DNA from: Saxidomus purpurata
Taxonomy: Eukaryota; Mollusca; Bivalvia; Venerida; Veneridae
Reading direction: 5' to 3'
Assembly: GCA_022818135.1 (NCBI GenBank)
Contig: JAFMSR010000010.1
Coordinates: forward strand, 35,156,982-35,220,981
Length of the DNA stretch: 64,000 nucleotides
Made by a program: the position numbers and the translations under genes. Positions 34,776-45,325 of this stretch are shown piece after piece. Position 1 is the stretch's first letter. The number at the start of each line of letters is the position of its first letter. Below the pieces are notes generated by a model. The model was not told the origin of the DNA. It made no database searches and saw only the letters and a program-made list of their open reading frames with translations.

Positions 34776-35926
34776 CAGGGATCAGGAAATTTTGAAATCT
34801 CAATCGGTCTGGACAAGCCGAGGGTACATCGTCACCGACCCCCACAAAAAAAAAAAAAAAAAAAAAATTGTAATTTATATTTTTTTTCAACCAGCTTTCC
34901 ATTGTTGTGCATGATCATGGAACGGTTAAAGTATTTCATTCCCTCCTTTTGATTCCAAAATGTTTCCAAAAACGAAAATGTTTATCTTCTTTCATTATTG
35001 ATTAGTAAATCTCACGAGTCGATAAAATAAATGCGCCGTTCACGTGGAGCGTTCCATTTTCTGAGGGATAAACTTTATATCGTTTTCGCCATAAAAAATA
35101 AGACGGAATTTCTAAGTAATAAGAAAAATATCGAGCCAGTTTTCATAAATAAATATAATAATTTCCATGTGATTTTATCATTGAAAGTGTGTTCAATTTC
35201 GATTAGAACTGATTACGTTCAAAGTCACCCCCACAAAGTTTTGTAATAATCCATGTGTTAGTTATAGGCTATTAAATGTTTGTCGTATGGTTTCATTTTG
35301 AATATTTTTTTATGTTCTCGGGTCGCCAGTCCGATTAACATTATCTGTCGGCTTGCCCTGCCGACTTTCGGAAACATTGACTACCGGTTGCCAGTCCGGT
35401 TATTTGTTTCTTTCGGGTTCCAGTTATTATTCTCCCGATTACCATGAGCCGATTTGCCATTTCGGTCATTTGATTTTTTGAACATTGCAAATATGTTGCG
35501 TTGTGCTATTTCAACAATAAATCGAAAGGCATTGAAGGCATTTCAAAGTGTAGGTAATGATTAGCGGCCTAAAGACAATCGATCTGGCATAAAGTCAATC
35601 GGAGCTGCTAACACATTAATAAAATCCTTTAATCAACAACGTGTTAGCGACGCCCGAGGTATTGTAGAATTGGTGTGTTGGACCAATTAGGTAAAGACTG
35701 CTGCGGGTTATTAACATGACATGTTTATTGGGGTATTGGATAGGTGCTAATAACACAGATGATATGTGTAATTACACAAGCAACTTCTTTTGTCATATTT
35801 GAGCGATTTTATGGCTTTTTAAAAAAAATCTCGGACCAATTTTTAAGCAACTTTTGGTTACGTGAATCGGTCCACCAACTTGAAAATCGGTCCAGACCGG
35901 CAAATTTTCGGTTTTCCTGATCCCTG
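34776..35926. mobile_element. Non-autonomous hAT-like DNA transposon
   Basis: It starts CAGGGATCAGGAAATTTTGA and ends TTCGGTTTTCCTGATCCCTG. The terminal CAGGGATCAGGAAA is perfectly inverted, and a second pair (ATCGGTCTGGAC / GTCCAGACCGG) lies just inside. ATTGTAAG flanks both sides (34768-34775 and 35927-35934), an 8-bp target-site duplication. TIRs starting CAGGG plus 8-bp duplications are the hallmark of hAT elements. At 1151 bp with no transposase frame it is non-autonomous. A 22-base A run is at 34846-34867. The subterminal zone at about 35320-35470 repeats GCCAGTCCGRTTA-type motifs that may bind transposase. Confidence 0.93.
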
Positions 35927-35934
35927 ATTGTAAG

Positions 35935-37115
35935 AAATGCTCAAATTTGGTTGCTAGTAAGATTTATGGTGGTTTCATTTCTTGAATTCTCAGATCTTTT
36001 CTAAGAAAATTTGTTTGTTTTTTATTTTGATTTGAAATGTCAGACTTACAACACAGGTTATTCAACTTTTAACCTCTCAGTTTTGCTTATAGAAGATGAA
36101 AATTACTTTTCCTGATCATTGGGTTACTATGACAGGCAGAATGATGCAGGGGCAGGTATGCATAGGGCAAAATTAATATACAAAATAAAAATATGAAAGG
36201 TTAGAAGCATTAAGTTTGATTTAATTCTTTGCAAGATGCACAAGATTATAATAGGGACAATCTGAAAGAGAAAACAGTTTAAATACAGTGAAACCAGTTT
36301 CAAAAAACAGTTTTGACAGAAAGGCAGTCAATTAAACAGACTTATAATAGGACATATTGTATGGGAAGTAATTACAAATTGCCTCCCCATATGCTTTAAA
36401 AATGTTTATAAATTACTTTTTTACATGTTATTTTTTCCTTACAGTGTAATGAAACCTTTTTACACATAATTATAAATAATATACAATGTAGCTTCTCTGA
36501 AAGTGCATAACTCTGTTTGGATTTTTATTGCAAATTATCTTCCTTTGAACACACAAATGGTTAGGGATATAATTGAATCCCCTTCAGTGATGGCACAAAG
36601 TTTGATCATTGTAAAAAACCACCACTGAATTGGTACAGCTGGTGTTGTGGTGAATCCCTTATCAATGATAGGTGGTGTTGTGATGAATCTCCACCAGTGA
36701 TTATTATGAGCTCTCGTTTGATTTTGAATGTTACAATTTAATTCCTAAAAAGGTTTTTGTCCAACACAGAAACACAAACACTGAATTGTAACAAGTGTGA
36801 AGATGAAGAATGATTTTGGACTTGATGTTATCACAAAACTTTATTAAAAGGTAAACAACCTCAAGTCCGAGTCGCTGATTATTGTTACTGCCAGTTATGT
36901 TACACATGATGGACACTTTTCACACCTCCATTGACAGATTCTTTTTCAGAACCCAAAGTTAATTGAACCCAATGTACTTTAATGAAACAAATTTATAAAA
37001 TTTGAAATGGTTATATACTTAGTTTAACTTTCTAATTTGATCTTGTGACAGTCTGTTTGTACACATCTGTTCTGAATTTTCGTATGGTCATTGTGAATTC
37101 TCCTTTGTATACAGT
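35935..37115. other. Mostly featureless; one short duplication
   Basis: At about 36630-36700 GGTGGTGTTGTGATGAATC-type sequence occurs twice (after GTACAGCTG and after GATA). Otherwise no gene or repeat is seen. Confidence 0.5.
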
Positions 37116-37118
37116 CCA

Positions 37119-37371
37119 TCTCTGTGGTTGAGTGGTTAGAGTCCCTGACTTGATTATCACTGTAGCCTCTGGTAGATTAAAGGTCATGGGTTTGAGCACT
37201 GCTACCCACCATGTCTCTTTATGTGAGAAAGTTTGCAGTTTCTTGTGGATGATAGGAGTTTTGTACTGATTCTTCCCAGGAAAGTTAATTGGGTAAACTG
37301 TTTGGCTGTAAAATTACCAAAGCACGTTTGGAATGGGCGTTTCACTGTTACAACAACAACAGCAGCAGCCT
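37119..37371 (+). mobile_element. tRNA-derived SINE, family A, near full length
   Basis: The head is TCTGTGGTTGAGTGGTTAGA (box A) and CATGGGTTTGAGCACTGCTA (box B GGGTTTGAGC). The body contains ACCATGTCTCTTTATGTGAG, GCAGTTTCTTGTGGATGATA, GTACTGATTCTTCCCAGGAA and GGAATGGGCGTTTCACTG. It ends in an ACAACAACAACAGCAGCAG tail (37350-37370). This is the most complete copy in the window. Confidence 0.85.
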
Positions 37372-37474
37372 TTGCATATATGTTCTGTACCTGGTCACGT
37401 CATTGAAGGAAATTAGTGATCATTTTGTAGTTTCCCTACCTTTTGTACAAGAAAAATCACTTGATTTGGATTAT

Positions 37475-37620
37475 CTAACCCTTTCCCCACTTTTGAACTG
37501 AACAAAACTTTTTATTTACTGGAGCGCAAACAGTGCAGATCATGATCAGATTGTATCATATGCAGGCTGATCATGATCTGCACTGGTTGAAAAGGCAGAA
37601 GTTATTGATGCAGTAAACAG
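37475..37620 (+). mobile_element. Palindromic GATCATGATC element, copy 5
   Basis: The core at 37531-37585 pairs CAGTGCAGATCATGATCAGA with GGCTGATCATGATCTGCACT. The left flank TAACCCTTTCCCC and the right flank GGTTGAAAAGGCAGAAG match other copies. Confidence 0.88.
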
Positions 37621-38564
37621 AAGTTCAACAAACAGTCAATACTTTGTGCCTGCCCTACATGCAGTCTAGGCAGATATTCTTTCTAATTAACATCAATCTA
37701 TTTATTTGTCTGTTTTAAAAAGCTTTGATGATGAATATTTATGTTTAAATGAAACATGCATGAAACAGTAAAATTACAAATGATGATATGTACCAATTTG
37801 ATGACTTGCAGTTACATATAATTAACGCCCATTAACTGATTCTAAACTATTGAAACTACTGGACGGAGTTACTTTTCTGTTCTGAATATTTTTGCCTCCC
37901 ATATTCATTATCTCTCTTACATAATCCAATGGACAAATATTCATAAACTAAGTACATGTACATCACAGCCTACAATTAAATTTCAATAGAATTGGCCGAA
38001 ATACGAAAATTAATAAAGTTAAAAATCTCATTAAATCAATACTTTTTACCTTAATGGTCCTTTTTAACAGAATCAATAGGTTTGATTGTTAGTTGCAGTA
38101 TTTAAATAGGTTTGAGTATTTCAATAGGTTTGTTAGTTACAGTTTTTTGAAAGACACTGATCCTAATGTATGAAAGTCTTTTAGCACTTTCAGTGCTTTG
38201 ATTTTAAAACACACTATACAGTCACTGCTAGAGTAAAAGAAGCTATGAGACAGTCCTTATATTAAATTCTTGTAACTGTTTTACTTTGAAGTTTAGCATA
38301 CTTTTTCATGTTTTGTTAAAACCACAGTCCTATAATTTATACACATATATAGGATCATTGTAAAGCTCTGATAAGTTTGAAAGAAGCCGTAAATGTGATG
38401 AAAAGTGACATGTAAATGGATCTCACTGGACAGTGGTACAAATGGCAGAGGGAAATAGTTTGTTGCTATTTGAAACCTTAAATTTAAATATACGGTAAGA
38501 AAATACTTCGCTGTACGATGCCCTGTGATTACCTTCATTAACATTTCATTACGTTGCTATGCAT
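37621..38564. other. No recognisable feature
   Basis: AT-rich. The 83-codon minus frame at 38293-38544 has no domain. Confidence 0.5.
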
Positions 38565-38584
38565 CTTGGGTAATATTACCCAAG
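38565..38584. repeat. Perfect 20-bp palindrome
   Basis: CTTGGGTAATATTACCCAAG is fully self-complementary with no loop. It could be a symmetric protein-binding site. No second copy was noticed in the window. Confidence 0.85.
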
Positions 38585-40545
38585 AACACTCAGTGACAAT
38601 GGACCGCTCCTTGAGCGCCTAGGGAGTGAAATATAAGAAACTGTTAACGCTAATTGATGTATGTAGCTTACCCCAGCGGGAATTCGAGAAAGTGGATACT
38701 TAAAATTGCAACTTTAAACTAATCTTCAGCAAATATTTCGATGTAAATGAGTGATATATTATATGCGATGTTGCAAACTGTTTTTGGAGGCTTCTGTAAC
38801 TATTTTGGCACACGTTTTTACAATTAGTCTGGAAAAGCTAATTTTATTTTTTTAAAGCATTTTGTTTTTTAATAGATTTAATAGAAATTATCTGTGTACC
38901 TATAAGGCATTCAATATATACAAATGTATGGGAGAGATAGTATAATCATGGAAAATATGGGAGAGATAGTATATCTTGGAAATGAATTATATTCAGGTGA
39001 TAACAATACTGCTTCTGTCCATGATGACGTTCTGTACCCAGATATGCACAACTGGGGTCTAATATATATTGCAGTGGTATAAAACTGAAAAGTCTACGCA
39101 AATGTTTTTGAAATGTATTGTTTTTGTCAGGCTGACATTACATTTCGGATGTGAGTTGCCAAAAACTATGCCCCATTTTAACCATACTGTACATCATACT
39201 GTTGATTGCTCTAATGCCAAGAATGACAAAAATAAAATATTATTTGATAGGCAGGGACTATAATTATAATGAAAGGTACTTGGTGTTTCGAGAAGTGAAT
39301 ATATTGTACTTCACCTAGGATGTTAGGTAGCCATTATAGTCAAGTTTACAGTTATTTCAGAGAGTGCAGTCTCGAGGGAGATTCTAAAAACTCTGCAATA
39401 CTTACTGGGTAAATAAGGGTACTTCTGTTAAATAGTTAACAACCGTAGAGGCTTCCTTAGAAACTGCAAGTGGAAGATAAACTCATTAGAATGCAGACGA
39501 AATATAAAAGTGTCAGTAATCACTCAAGACTACAGTTCAGAGATGGTTCTTGTCTTAGATACAGCTATATGGTTCATCAGACTCCTTCCTGTACGAAGAT
39601 TGATCGTTTTTCAACAGAATCAGGGTGGCTTTTTTCACAGTAAATTACCCACACAAGACATTTTAAAGATTATTTAAATTCCTTGAGAAGAATGGAGATC
39701 TGAAACAAGGTACAAAACTCCTGAGGTGGGCTGGTATCGTGTATTCAACAGCTTGGTGTCATTTAGTTTGTTGTTCTATTGTTTCATGGGCTGATTTTCA
39801 GTCAACATTGTCACCTATTGTTTTAAAACAATTCTGAAGGATTGGGTGAGATATAAGATTATCTTCCATGTTCATAGAAATCAGAATTTTGTGAAGATGT
39901 AATCAGTGTCTGCTGAATGTTTGCAGCTGATAAAGTAGTGAACCAGTCTAAGGGTGACTGCTCAGTGTCAATGGGAAGCTCATTTAATATTTTAACAGAT
40001 ACAGAGACACAGTCAAGCTTGCCAAACTATTGTCATCTAAATGACTTGGTGGTTTATGAGAGACAATAATTATCTTTTGGTATTTTCATGATAATGTAAT
40101 TTCTTACTAGAATAAATTATATAAAATACTATAATCATTATTTTTTTGTGCTATGGTCTACATGATGTATATGTTTATGATTATTTTGTTACAGTCTAAA
40201 CTGTGAAATGAGGTCTGAAAAGTTTGTAGTTAGCGAATCCGATAACATCTTGATGGATCCCTGACAAGTATAGAACCTGTAAAATATATATTAATTATGA
40301 CTGAATGTGTTTTATATTTAAACTGCATGCCTCACACCCCTCAGATTTTATTGATTCTAATGATAATGGGTTTTGGTATATAAACTGATGGGATTTTGTA
40401 AGTCATATGAGTTTTCTGTAGGATCATCTATAACTTAAAACACGTAATTACAGCAGAAGACAGCTGGTCTATAATAGATGCTAATCATGGACAAAGTCCT
40501 CTATATCCTCATATATATATACCTCAAGTATCTAAAGTTATTTGT
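38585..40545. other. Mostly featureless; one 28-bp duplication
   Basis: ATGGGAGAGATAGTATA occurs twice at about 38928 and 38957. The 64-codon frame at 39069-39263 has no domain. Confidence 0.5.
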
Positions 40546-40550
40546 CATAA

Positions 40551-40640
40551 CTCCCATGGTGTAGCGGTTAGCACACCAGCTGGACCAGTCATCCAGAGAT
40601 ATTGTGTCTGAATCCCGGCAGTGCTATTATTGGTTTTTCG
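40551..40640 (+). mobile_element. tRNA-like sequence or SINE head, family D
   Basis: CCCATGGTGTAGCGGTTAGC is a good box A, and TGTGTCTGAATCCCGGCA is a box B-like arm. An anticodon-arm-like CTGGA...TCCAG lies between. The ends do not form an acceptor stem and the loop lacks T at the usual position 33, so this is a pseudo-tRNA or SINE head and not a working tRNA gene. Confidence 0.6.
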
Positions 40641-40844
40641 TGACAGTCTAAAGTTTAGTTACAAAATCTTTTAAATTTTGTTCCTTTTACAAAATTTCGT
40701 AACCCAAAAGACCAAACTGTTGAAAGTTAAATGCAGTCAAATAGTAATACAATCAAACTGAGCTTTCTTTCTTTACAGTTCTACTACATTTTAAACTTAT
40801 AAAGTCTTTGAAATTATAATCCTCATTCATTGATATTCATTTTT

Positions 40845-41926
40845 ATGCCCCCGAAGGGTGGCATATTAAAATCGCACCGTCTGTCCGTCTGACCGTCTGT
40901 CCGTCTGTCCGTCTGTCCGTCTGTCCGTCTGTCCGTCTGTCCGTCCGTCCGTGCGTCCCCACTTACAAATTCGTGTCCGGACTGTAACTTTGTCATGCAT
41001 TGAAGGATTTTAAAATAACTTGGCACACATGTCTAGCACATCAAGACGACGTGTCGCGTGCAAGACCCACATCCCTACCTCAAAGGTGAAGGTCACACTT
41101 GGAGTATGAAGGTTATGGAATCCTCTATATATGCACACATTCGTGTCCGGACTGTAACTTTGTCATGCATTGAAGGATTTTAAAATAACTAGGCACACAT
41201 GTCTAGCACATCAAGACGACGTGTCGCGTGCAAGACCCACGTCCCTAGCTCAAAGGTCAAGGTCATACTTAGAGTTTGAAGGTAATGGATTCCTCTATAT
41301 ATGCATATATGCACACATTCGTGTCCGGACTGTAACTTTGTCATGCATTGAAGGATTTTAAAATAACTTGGCACAAATGTCTAGCACATCAAGACGACGT
41401 GTCGCGTGCAAGACCCAGGTCCCTAGCTCAAAGGTCAAGGTCACACTTAGAGTTTGAAGGTAATGGATTCCTCTATATATGCATATATGCACACATTCGT
41501 GTCCGGACTGTAACTTTGTCATGCCTTGAAGGATTTTAAAATAGTATGGCACAAATGTCTAGCACATCAAGACGACGTGTCGCGTGCAAGACCCACATCC
41601 CTACCACAAAGGTCAAGGTCACACTTAGAGTTTATAGGTAATGGAATCCTGTATATATGCATACATTTGTGTCCGGACTATAACTTTATTATGCTTTGAA
41701 GGATTTTAAAATAACTTGGCACAAATGTCTAGCACATCAAGCGGATGTGTCGCGTGCAAGACCCAAGTCCCTACCTCAAAGGTCAAGGTCACACTTAGTG
41801 TTTAAAGTAATGGAATACTGTATGCATGATTACTCTGTCATGCATGGAAGGATTTTAAAATTACATAGCACATTTATTGAGCACATGGAGAGGACACAGA
41901 CTGTGAGGCACCTCTTTCGGGGGCAT
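40845..41926 (+). mobile_element. ATGCCCCCGAA TIR element with CCGT microsatellite and ~175-bp tandem units
   Basis: The left end ATGCCCCCGAA (40845-40855) is perfectly inverted at TTCGGGGGCAT (41916-41926). A CTGTCCGT microsatellite occupies about 40876-40955. It is followed by tandem units starting TCGTGTCCGGACTGTAACTT at 40971, 41141, 41319 and 41497, plus a variant at 41667 (spacing 170-178) and a partial last unit. Units share CATCAAGACGACGTGTCGCG and CAAAGGTCAAGGTCACACTT. Short frames on both strands repeat with the units and are by-products. I recall such elements as typical of bivalves. Confidence 0.88.
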
Positions 41927-43145
41927 TCGTCACTTGTGAGGGACAGCTCTTGTTTTTTTATAAAGAAAAAAAAGGAAGAAGCAAGGAAGTGTGTTACATT
42001 TGGGTTCTGTTTATTTTGGTGTTACATGTATATTTATATAAACAACAATACTATTTATATCAAATTAAATGATGTACTGCGAGTAATATAACCCATATAC
42101 TTTCAATTGCATACAAAGCCAATAGATAGTATAAATTATGTTATTTTTTCATAATTCTATTTCGTAACATATGCAGACTTCATACGGGTATCATACAGAC
42201 TGTGATTTAAATAGAAGTGTGTAAAAAGATATTAACGTTTCAGGCAAAGACTGTACTAAGATAAAAAAAAATAATTTAATGGCTTTATTTAGTTGCAAAC
42301 AAACCATGTGTTAGTTAGCATGCAGCAGACAATGGCCACCCTGAAGTGAAATATGTGTTTTAAGGGCTTGCTTTTCATTAACACTGCTTGAATGGACATT
42401 AATTTGAAACTTTAGCTCTTCTTCAATTCATTTTAGTCATGTTGATTTACCCGCAGATGTAAAGTAATCATCTCCCTGACCAATGGTCACTTTGTGATTT
42501 CCCATAATGGCTTGGTATCGTATGTCGAGCGGTGGGTGTTAAAGTGAATTAATTTGGTCATTTAAACTGTCTGTTGCCGTCCTAATTTGCATAAAAGATC
42601 ACCCGGGTACAAAATTTTAACAAGTTTAGTGATAGAATTATGTACATGCATGTTACAGTTAAGTGATCTATAGTCACATACAGCGGGTCATGACAGTTTT
42701 AAATTTAGTTTAGTTAATGATACTTATTTGATCTGATGTCCTGTACCCAGATTTGAACCTAAAACCACCGCAGTGAAATTTACAAAAGTGCGCTTCTAGA
42801 AACCTTTTTTGCATGAATTTTAAAAGTCGTGTCATTATAAACCTAGAATTCAAATGAATAATTTAATCCGCCTTGCCACAGATTTGATGAAATATTGAAG
42901 ATTCTATGAGCTGACTCTTACTTGCATGCACAAGTCAAATATTTGTCAATCCAAATGTTTCTGAGAAAGTAGCATCTTCAGCTGCCAGCAACCGAAAACT
43001 GACAAAAAATTGGCAGGAATATACAAGCCATGCTGCAGTAACATCAATGGAACAAAATTACAAATGGTGTTATCTCAAGTAAGGGACACTACTGGAGTCA
43101 TTAACGATAAAAGCATATTTTAGCATTTGTTGTAAAGATGTTATG
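41927..43145. other. No recognisable feature
   Basis: It begins with CACTTGTGAGGGACAGCTCT, possibly still part of the preceding repeat. Otherwise AT-rich and featureless. Confidence 0.5.
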
Positions 43146-43146
43146 A

Positions 43147-43292
43147 GAGTTCCTCAGTGGTCAAGTGGTTAGAGTTGCTGACTCACTGTAACAGGATCAT
43201 GGGTTTGAGCCCTGCTACCGACCATGTCTCCTGTTAAAATGACCAAAATATAGTTGGAAAGGGTGTTAAAATCCTACGACAGTTGCAGTAAA
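43147..43292 (+). mobile_element. tRNA-derived SINE, family A, internally deleted
   Basis: The head is CCTCAGTGGTCAAGTGGTTA and ATGGGTTTGAGCCCTGCTAC with an intact box B. The body jumps from ACCATGTCTCCTGTTAAAAT to GTTGGAAAGGGTGTTAAAAT and CCTACGACAGTTGC, so the GCAGTTTCTT...CCCAGGAA middle is missing. Confidence 0.82.
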
Positions 43293-44190
43293 GAATAATT
43301 CCGTTATGAAAGCTTAATGATATGCGAGTAAAAAACACAACTCTACTGAAAATCAGCATCATTAGATGATGGATACTGCTAAAATAACTGTGAAATTTTG
43401 TAAAATTAATAAGTATTTTTCTCTGGATTTACTTTGAACTTTTACAAAATGTAATTAAACTTGATTCTTTTTCTATGTGCATGCGACCGACATCCTTGCA
43501 ACTCTTGCTTGATAAGCGTTAATAGTATGTTACATCTAAAACAGCAAATTTATATAAATGGGGATTTTTTTTAACTCTGGAAGATCAAAAACTTTTACGA
43601 GCGGATGCAGGCGTATTATTAGTAAAATCAAATAACAACTTTGACATTAGTTTGAAAATTGAAGAGAAATATACCCAAAATATAAGATTTATATAGATTT
43701 CGACCGTAAATATGTCTCGTCAGAATAATTTCAAAAAGTCTTAATGACAAATTAATGTAAAAATTCAATTTTTGTTAAAATTTCTGATGGATTGTGTTTG
43801 CACATTTTAATGCATTACATTTCATTAGTACGCATCCAAGGAAGACCATTCTTTGTGAACACCTTTTAATAAATGTAGTTAATTTTTGTTATGTAACGGA
43901 TTCGTTGCGTGTTACCAAGCACAACTTGATACAAGTAACTAAAACTGATTCGATATTAAGTTTAGTTTTATTACCGATTTTGTAATAAAATTTTTACGCG
44001 TGAGAGTTAAATTTGATAGACAGACATCAATAACTGTTGTCTGAATCACTAGATTCACTTGTCTCGAATATTGATGAGCGTCTATATAAAACTATGACCT
44101 TTAACAGTCTGTTAGACTTATTACATGGGAAAATGTGTAAGTTTTACGCTAAACTGGCACTTTCGTTAGTTTGTTACAAATTCACTTAAC
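43293..44190. other. No recognisable feature
   Basis: AT-rich non-coding sequence. Confidence 0.5.
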
Positions 44191-44415
44191 CTCTATCCCT
44201 TCTAAATTTCTGAAATGGACTTTTCTGTCATTCATTTTAGGCAGTTACCATTAATTGTTCAGTTATGTGTTCAAGGGGCCAATGACTGAATAGCCAATAG
44301 TGATCAACTGATCAGACTACATGGATGTGCCGGAGGATCATGATCTGCACTTGTCGCAAAGGACGTAATTAATTTGCCGCCAGCAGGGCAATGGCTAAAC
44401 TATTTCCCTTGCTAA
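44191..44415 (+). mobile_element. Palindromic GATCATGATC element, copy 6, near full length
   Basis: It begins AACCTCTATCCCTTCTAAAT, continues TTCTGAAATGGACTTTTCTG and AAGGGGCCAATGACTGAAT, then the core (44299-44352) ending GGATCATGATCTGCACTTGT. It ends CCGCCAGCAGGGC. This copy shows the larger unit, about 220 bp, around the hairpin. TAAATTTCTGAAATGGACTT recurs at 44410-44432, suggesting a second, partial copy next to it. Confidence 0.8.
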
Positions 44416-44590
44416 ATTTCTGAAATGGACTTGTCCATTAAATAAAATTGGACTGAATCATTTATTGTTCATTATAGGGGTGTTTAGTGAAAATTTACTG
44501 AGACTCTGGATTAAGGAAAAGTGTAGATCATGATCAGATCTACTCTGGGCACAATGGCAGTCTCACTTGCAGTTGGCAGGGTAACGAGTT
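44416..44590 (+). mobile_element. Palindromic GATCATGATC element, copy 7, partial
   Basis: GCTAAATTTCTGAAATGGAC starts it, and the half core AGTGTAGATCATGATCAGAT is at 44519-44540. The right half of the core is lost. It ends near GCAGTTGGCAGGGTAAC. Confidence 0.65.
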
Positions 44591-45095
44591 ACGCTGGATT
44601 TAGATAAAATCTGTTGAAAATCATGGCCTTCAAAGTTGCTTCTGCTAAGATATTCTAGTATTTTCGTCAGATTTGATTTTTGGATGAACAAAACAAAAAT
44701 CATTTCTCAGTTAACTTCCTGAGGAAAATTTGTAATGGCGCCATTTTTGTTTTAGATTTGCATGGTTGCTCCTTAGGGTTTTGAACTTGAGTACATCGGT
44801 ATCATCTGTGACAGACGTGTTTTACTAACACCACCATTTCCGGTATTGTTTACAAATTCTTAAGGCCATGGTTCCAAAGTGGCCAGTTAATACACAGTAG
44901 ATTTGTCTCTGTATCTTGCACAGATAATTTTCATAATCACTGTTGATTTCCAAGAAAATTGTGCATCATGCAGGAAGTCAATTTGGGGTGTCTGTAGTCT
45001 ATATAAAATATGAAAAATCTGTATGATGGACTTAACCCAGCATTTGTTTAAAATGCTATCTTTCATAATGAAGTAGGAGGTTTAAATTGAAGGGT
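44591..45095. other. No recognisable feature
   Basis: Non-coding sequence without a recognised repeat. Confidence 0.5.
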
Positions 45096-45214
45096 TATCA
45101 ACATTTTCATAATTGTCATCATTGTCATAATCAACATCATCATTGTCATAATCAACATCAGCATTGTCATCATCAGCAGCATTATTGTCTTTGTCATCAT
45201 CATCATAAAAATCG

Positions 45215-45259
<45 letters not shown>

Positions 45260-45325
45260 ATAGCAACAACAACTTCATCATAAGCATAATGTAACAAAAA
45301 GAAACATGATGCTTCCATCATTATC
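45096..45325. repeat. CAT trinucleotide microsatellite
   Basis: Imperfect CATCATTGTCATAATCAACA steps (45110-45190) lead into a pure ATC run at about 45209-45260. The overlapping Met-rich and Asp-rich frames on the minus strand are translations of the microsatellite, not genes. Confidence 0.95.

Noticed and set aside
41170..41552. Repeated ~63-codon frames on both strands starting MKDFKIT or MPSYFKI
   Set aside because: The frames recur with the 170-178-bp repeat unit on both strands and overlap each other. They are by-products of the tandem repeat.
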